Origin: CAZTII01 sp964613305
GTDB taxonomy: Bacteria; Bacillota_I; Bacilli_A; Erysipelotrichales; Erysipelotrichaceae
Assembly (NCBI GenBank): GCA_964613305.1
Contig: CAZTII010000042.1
Span: forward strand, 1-16,049
DNA: 16,049 nt
Direction: 5' to 3'
Shown here: positions 13,897 to 16,049 of the stretch, piece by piece
Layout of the letters: each line of letters opens with the position of its first letter
How positions within the stretch are numbered: the stretch's first letter is position 1
Position numbers and translations under genes: made by a program
The notes under the pieces: model-generated
What the model saw: only the letters and a program-made list of their open reading frames with translations
Told to the model about the DNA's origin: nothing
The model's database searches: none

Positions 13897-14748
13897 ATGA
13901 AGATCGGTGTATTAAGTGGTAAAGGTGGAACTGGTAAAACATTAGTTTCGGTTAATTTAGCTGCCGCTAGTAAACGCGCACGATACATTGATTGCGATGT
14001 TGAAGAGCCAAATGGGCATTTGTTTTTTAAGCCTAGTAATGTTGTTGAAGAAAAAGTAACACTTAAAATACCAGTGGTTGATCATACGTTATGTGATGGT
14101 TGTCGTCAATGTGTTTCTTTCTGCAAGTTTAACGCCTTAGCGTATATTAAAAATAATGTTATAGTTTTTGATGATGTATGTCATAGTTGTGGTGGGTGTA
14201 CGCTAGTATGCCCTAGAAAAGCTATTAGTGAGAAAGATAAAACAATCGGTACGATTCAGAAGGGAATTTCTAAAGAGGTTGATGTGTGGACTGGTATATT
14301 AAATACCGGTGAGGCTAGTGGTACGGCCATTATCCATCAATTATTAGAAGATGTCCCATCTGATGAGTTAACGATTATTGATTGTCCGCCAGGAAGTGCT
14401 TGCGTTGTGATGGAAAGTATTAAAGATGTCGATTATTGTATTTTAGTTGCGGAACCTACTATTTTCGGTGTATCGAATTTAGCGATGGTTCATGAGTTAG
14501 TAACATTGTTTAATAAACCTTTTGGGGTTGTTCTTAATAAATGTGTTGATGGTGAAACTGTTGCGGAAGACTATTGTCTAAAACACAATATTCGTGTGTT
14601 GTGCAGAATTCCATTTGAAAAAAAGTTAGGTACCATCAATTCAAATGCTGACATCGCGGCGTATCATCAAGAATATAATGACTTGTTTACTACATTGCTT
14701 GATACGGTAATAAAGGAGGTTCACCATGAAACAACTATTAATTCTTAG
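13897..14748 (+). CDS. Mrp/MinD-type ATPase with inserted 2x[4Fe-4S] ferredoxin domain, copy 1
   Basis: The 283-residue cytosolic P-loop ATPase of the ParA/MinD/Mrp class has a deviant Walker A, SGKGGTGKT (7-15). A bacterial ferredoxin domain is inserted at about residues 58-112, with two CxxCxxCxxxC sets (Cys66/69/72/76 and Cys95/98/101/105). DCPPGSAC (162-169) is the switch region with an extra Cys169. Such proteins are thought to assemble or hand over Fe-S or related metal clusters in an ATP-dependent way. ATG 13897 is chosen over an in-frame ATG at 13861 because the Walker A normally lies within ten residues of the start and because 13897 directly follows the stop of the NifX-like gene. 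The fourth Cys of the first set lacks the usual following Pro. Confidence 0.92.
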   Translation: MKIGVLSGKGGTGKTLVSVNLAAASKRARYIDCDVEEPNGHLFFKPSNVVEEKVTLKIPVVDHTLCDGCRQCVSFCKFNALAYIKNNVIVFDDVCHSCGGCTLVCPRKAISEKDKTIGTIQKGISKEVDVWTGILNTGEASGTAIIHQLLEDVPSDELTIIDCPPGSACVVMESIKDVDYCILVAEPTIFGVSNLAMVHELVTLFNKPFGVVLNKCVDGETVAEDYCLKHNIRVLCRIPFEKKLGTINSNADIAAYHQEYNDLFTTLLDTVIKEVHHETTINS

Positions 14749-15613
14749 TGGTAAAGGTGGGACTGGTAAAACAACAGTTGCGAGTGCTTTTATTAAGTTG
14801 TCTAATGCTAAGGCGTTTGCTGATTGTGATGTGGATGCCCCTAATTTACATCTTATTACTAGTTTAGCTAGTGAACCGCGTAAAAAGAAGTTTTATGGAT
14901 TAAATAAAGCGAAAATTGATGCTAGTCGTTGTGTTGGTTGTGATGCTTGTCGAAGTCATTGTCGCTTTAATGCCATCTCTGTGCAACAACACTATGTCGT
15001 TGATGAATATGCATGTGAAGGTTGTGGTGTTTGTGAATTTGTGTGTCCACAAAAAGCGATATCAATGATAGAAATGGTTGATGGTGAGTTAATGCTTTAT
15101 CATGATGAAGAAAAAGTATTTTCAACGGCACAATTAGCCATGGGAAGTGGTACTTCAGGAATGTTAGTTACTGAAGTTAAAAAACAATTAAAAGAAGTTG
15201 ATGTTGATGGTGAGTTAACGATTATTGATGGCTCTCCAGGAATTGGATGTCCGGTAATAGCGTCACTTAGTGGTGTGGATATGGTTTTAATTGTTGCGGA
15301 ACCATCTATTTCCGGTATTAGTGATATGGAACGAATTATTAAAACAGCAGAGAAATTTTCAATAAAAATTGCGATTTGTATTAATAAATACGATACAAAT
15401 AACGACAATACTGAAAAAATTGACGTAATGTGCAAAGAAAAACAGTGGCCGATTGTTGGTAAAATACCATTTGATCCACAAGCTGTTTCAGCAATTAATC
15501 AAGGAAAAACAATAGTTGATGTTGAATGTCCGGCGAAAGAAGCCTTAATTGATGTATATAATAAAACATTAACTATGTTATATGGTAAACAAATGGAGGA
15601 AATAAAAAAATGA
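14726..15613 (+). CDS. Mrp/MinD-type ATPase with inserted 2x[4Fe-4S] ferredoxin domain, copy 2
   Basis: This is a 295-residue paralogue of the preceding ATPase with the same architecture: Walker A SGKGGTGKT (8-16), a ferredoxin insertion with Cys69/72/75/79 and Cys97/100/103/107, and a switch region DGSPGIGCPVIAS (168-180) with Cys175. It differs from copy 1 by a basic segment RKKKFYGLNKAKID just before the ferredoxin part and by a standard GKTT after the P-loop Lys. AAAGGAGG lies ahead of ATG 14726, and the gene overlaps copy 1 by 23 bases. MinD-type ATPases work as dimers, so the adjacent paralogues may form a heterodimer. Its TGA stop overlaps the ATG of the second NifX-like gene. Confidence 0.92.
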   Translation: MKQLLILSGKGGTGKTTVASAFIKLSNAKAFADCDVDAPNLHLITSLASEPRKKKFYGLNKAKIDASRCVGCDACRSHCRFNAISVQQHYVVDEYACEGCGVCEFVCPQKAISMIEMVDGELMLYHDEEKVFSTAQLAMGSGTSGMLVTEVKKQLKEVDVDGELTIIDGSPGIGCPVIASLSGVDMVLIVAEPSISGISDMERIIKTAEKFSIKIAICINKYDTNNDNTEKIDVMCKEKQWPIVGKIPFDPQAVSAINQGKTIVDVECPAKEALIDVYNKTLTMLYGKQMEEIKK

Positions 15614-15966
15614 AAATTGCAGTAGCGAATAACAACATGATAGTTACAGAACATTTTGGTCATTGTGAAGGTTTTTATGTCGTTGAAACAGATGGAAAGA
15701 ACATTATTAACAGTGAAAATATTGCTAGTCCGGGTCATAAACCAGGATTTCTTCCTAATTATTTAGCTGATTTAGGAGTTAATGTCATCATTAGTGGTGG
15801 TATGGGTAAAGGAGCTATTGATATTTTTAATGAACGCGGTGTATCGGTTGTGGTAGGTGCAACTGGAGAAGTTCAAACAGCAGTTGAAGCATATTTGGCT
15901 GGTTCACTAAAATCATCGGGTTCTGTTTGTCAAAAACATGAACATCATGATCAATGTGGAGAATAA
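15610..15966 (+). CDS. NifX/NifB-C-like iron-molybdenum cofactor-binding protein with His/Cys-rich tail
   Basis: The 118-residue pfam02579-type protein shows MKIAVANNN, TEHFGHCEGFYVVE (about 13-26; the HFGHC motif is the usual ligand region), PGFLPNYLADLGVNVIISGG, MGKGAIDIFNERGVSVVVGA and GEVQTAVEAYLAG. The tail CQKHEHHDQCGE has two Cys and three His and looks metal-binding. It keeps the family motifs better than the first-gene homologue. Start ATG 15610 overlaps the previous stop (ATGA) with ATGGAGG upstream. Together with copy 1 it brackets the two ATPases. This suggests separate donor and acceptor carriers, though that is inference. Confidence 0.9.
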   Translation: MKIAVANNNMIVTEHFGHCEGFYVVETDGKNIINSENIASPGHKPGFLPNYLADLGVNVIISGGMGKGAIDIFNERGVSVVVGATGEVQTAVEAYLAGSLKSSGSVCQKHEHHDQCGE

Positions 15967-15970
15967 ATTT

Positions 15971-16049
15971 TTGAGCAATTTCTTTACATACAAATTTGCT
16001 GAATTGCAAGCAGAAAATGGAATTAAGGGAAAAAAAAGAATAAAACCAT
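15971..16049 (+). CDS. Probable start of a further operon gene, truncated by window end
   Basis: A TTG at 15971 is preceded by GGAGAA (15958-15963) at seven bases and opens a frame that stays open to the end of the window (26 codons, beginning SNFFTYKFAELQAENGIKGK). It starts five bases after the preceding stop, in keeping with the tight operon. The peptide is too short for me to recognise. It is basic at the visible end. If TTG is not used, the stretch is simply the trailing sequence of the operon. Confidence 0.4.
   Translation, partial: MSNFFTYKFAELQAENGIKGKKRIKP

Noticed and set aside
15100..15435. 111-codon antisense frame within the second Mrp-type ATPase
   Set aside because: It is a shadow of a well-conserved coding frame with no ribosome site or domain.
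13533..15966. Nitrogen fixation operon
   Set aside because: NifX-like domains and ferredoxin ATPases occur widely without nitrogenase; no nifHDK, nifB radical-SAM domain or nifEN is present here.
1..16049. CRISPR array, insertion sequence, tRNA or rRNA genes
   Set aside because: No regularly spaced repeats, transposase, terminal inverted repeats, cloverleaf or rRNA-like sequence was seen on either strand.

Overview
The window is AT-rich bacterial DNA using the standard code (TGA, TAA and TAG all end genes; Trp is TGG). It has strong Shine-Dalgarno sites, short leaders, U-tailed hairpin terminators and a T-box riboswitch, so it is a low-GC Bacillota. Several genes (a UPF0309-type SIS protein, a DUF6935-like protein, ferredoxin-bearing Mrp/MinD ATPases, an HD-GYP regulator) suggest an anaerobic Erysipelotrichia-like lineage. 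That placement is inference only.

Layout. (1) About 101-3996, + strand: a hybrid histidine kinase (PAS-GAF-HisKA-HATPase-REC-REC-HPt), followed with a 4-base overlap by a REC-HD-GYP response regulator, a predicted c-di-GMP phosphodiesterase. The kinase frame is broken by an in-frame TAA at 1514-1516, inside the ATP-binding domain. (2) 4039-7046, - strand: a three-gene ABC importer operon of the TrpXYZ type (lipoprotein, permease, ATPase) behind a promoter and a complete T-box leader. The leader reads best as a Phe (UUC) sensor, not Trp. Facing terminators at 3971-4040 separate it from the kinase operon. (3) 7185-10129, + strand: a DUF2207 membrane protein, also broken by an in-frame TAA (7782-7784), then a glycerate kinase coupled to it. 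(4) 10169-11073, - strand: a single-gene type IV pilin-like protein with its own promoter and terminator. (5) 11178-13364, + strand: a SIS-domain protein, a DUF6935-like protein and an NADP-type beta-hydroxyacid dehydrogenase (tartronate semialdehyde reductase-like), closed by a terminator. The dehydrogenase and the glycerate kinase could be consecutive steps to 2- or 3-phosphoglycerate. (6) 13396 to the window end, + strand: a promoter, an approximately 100-nt leader and a tight operon ordered NifX-like, Mrp-ferredoxin, Mrp-ferredoxin, NifX-like, with a probable further gene running off the end.

The most notable items are the two independent in-frame TAA codons in otherwise well-conserved genes, the mismatch between the T-box specifier and the family name of the importer, and the symmetrical Mrp-ferredoxin/NifX-like operon. 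That operon looks like an uncharacterised metal-cluster carrier or assembly system related to the Desulfovibrio orange-protein genes.
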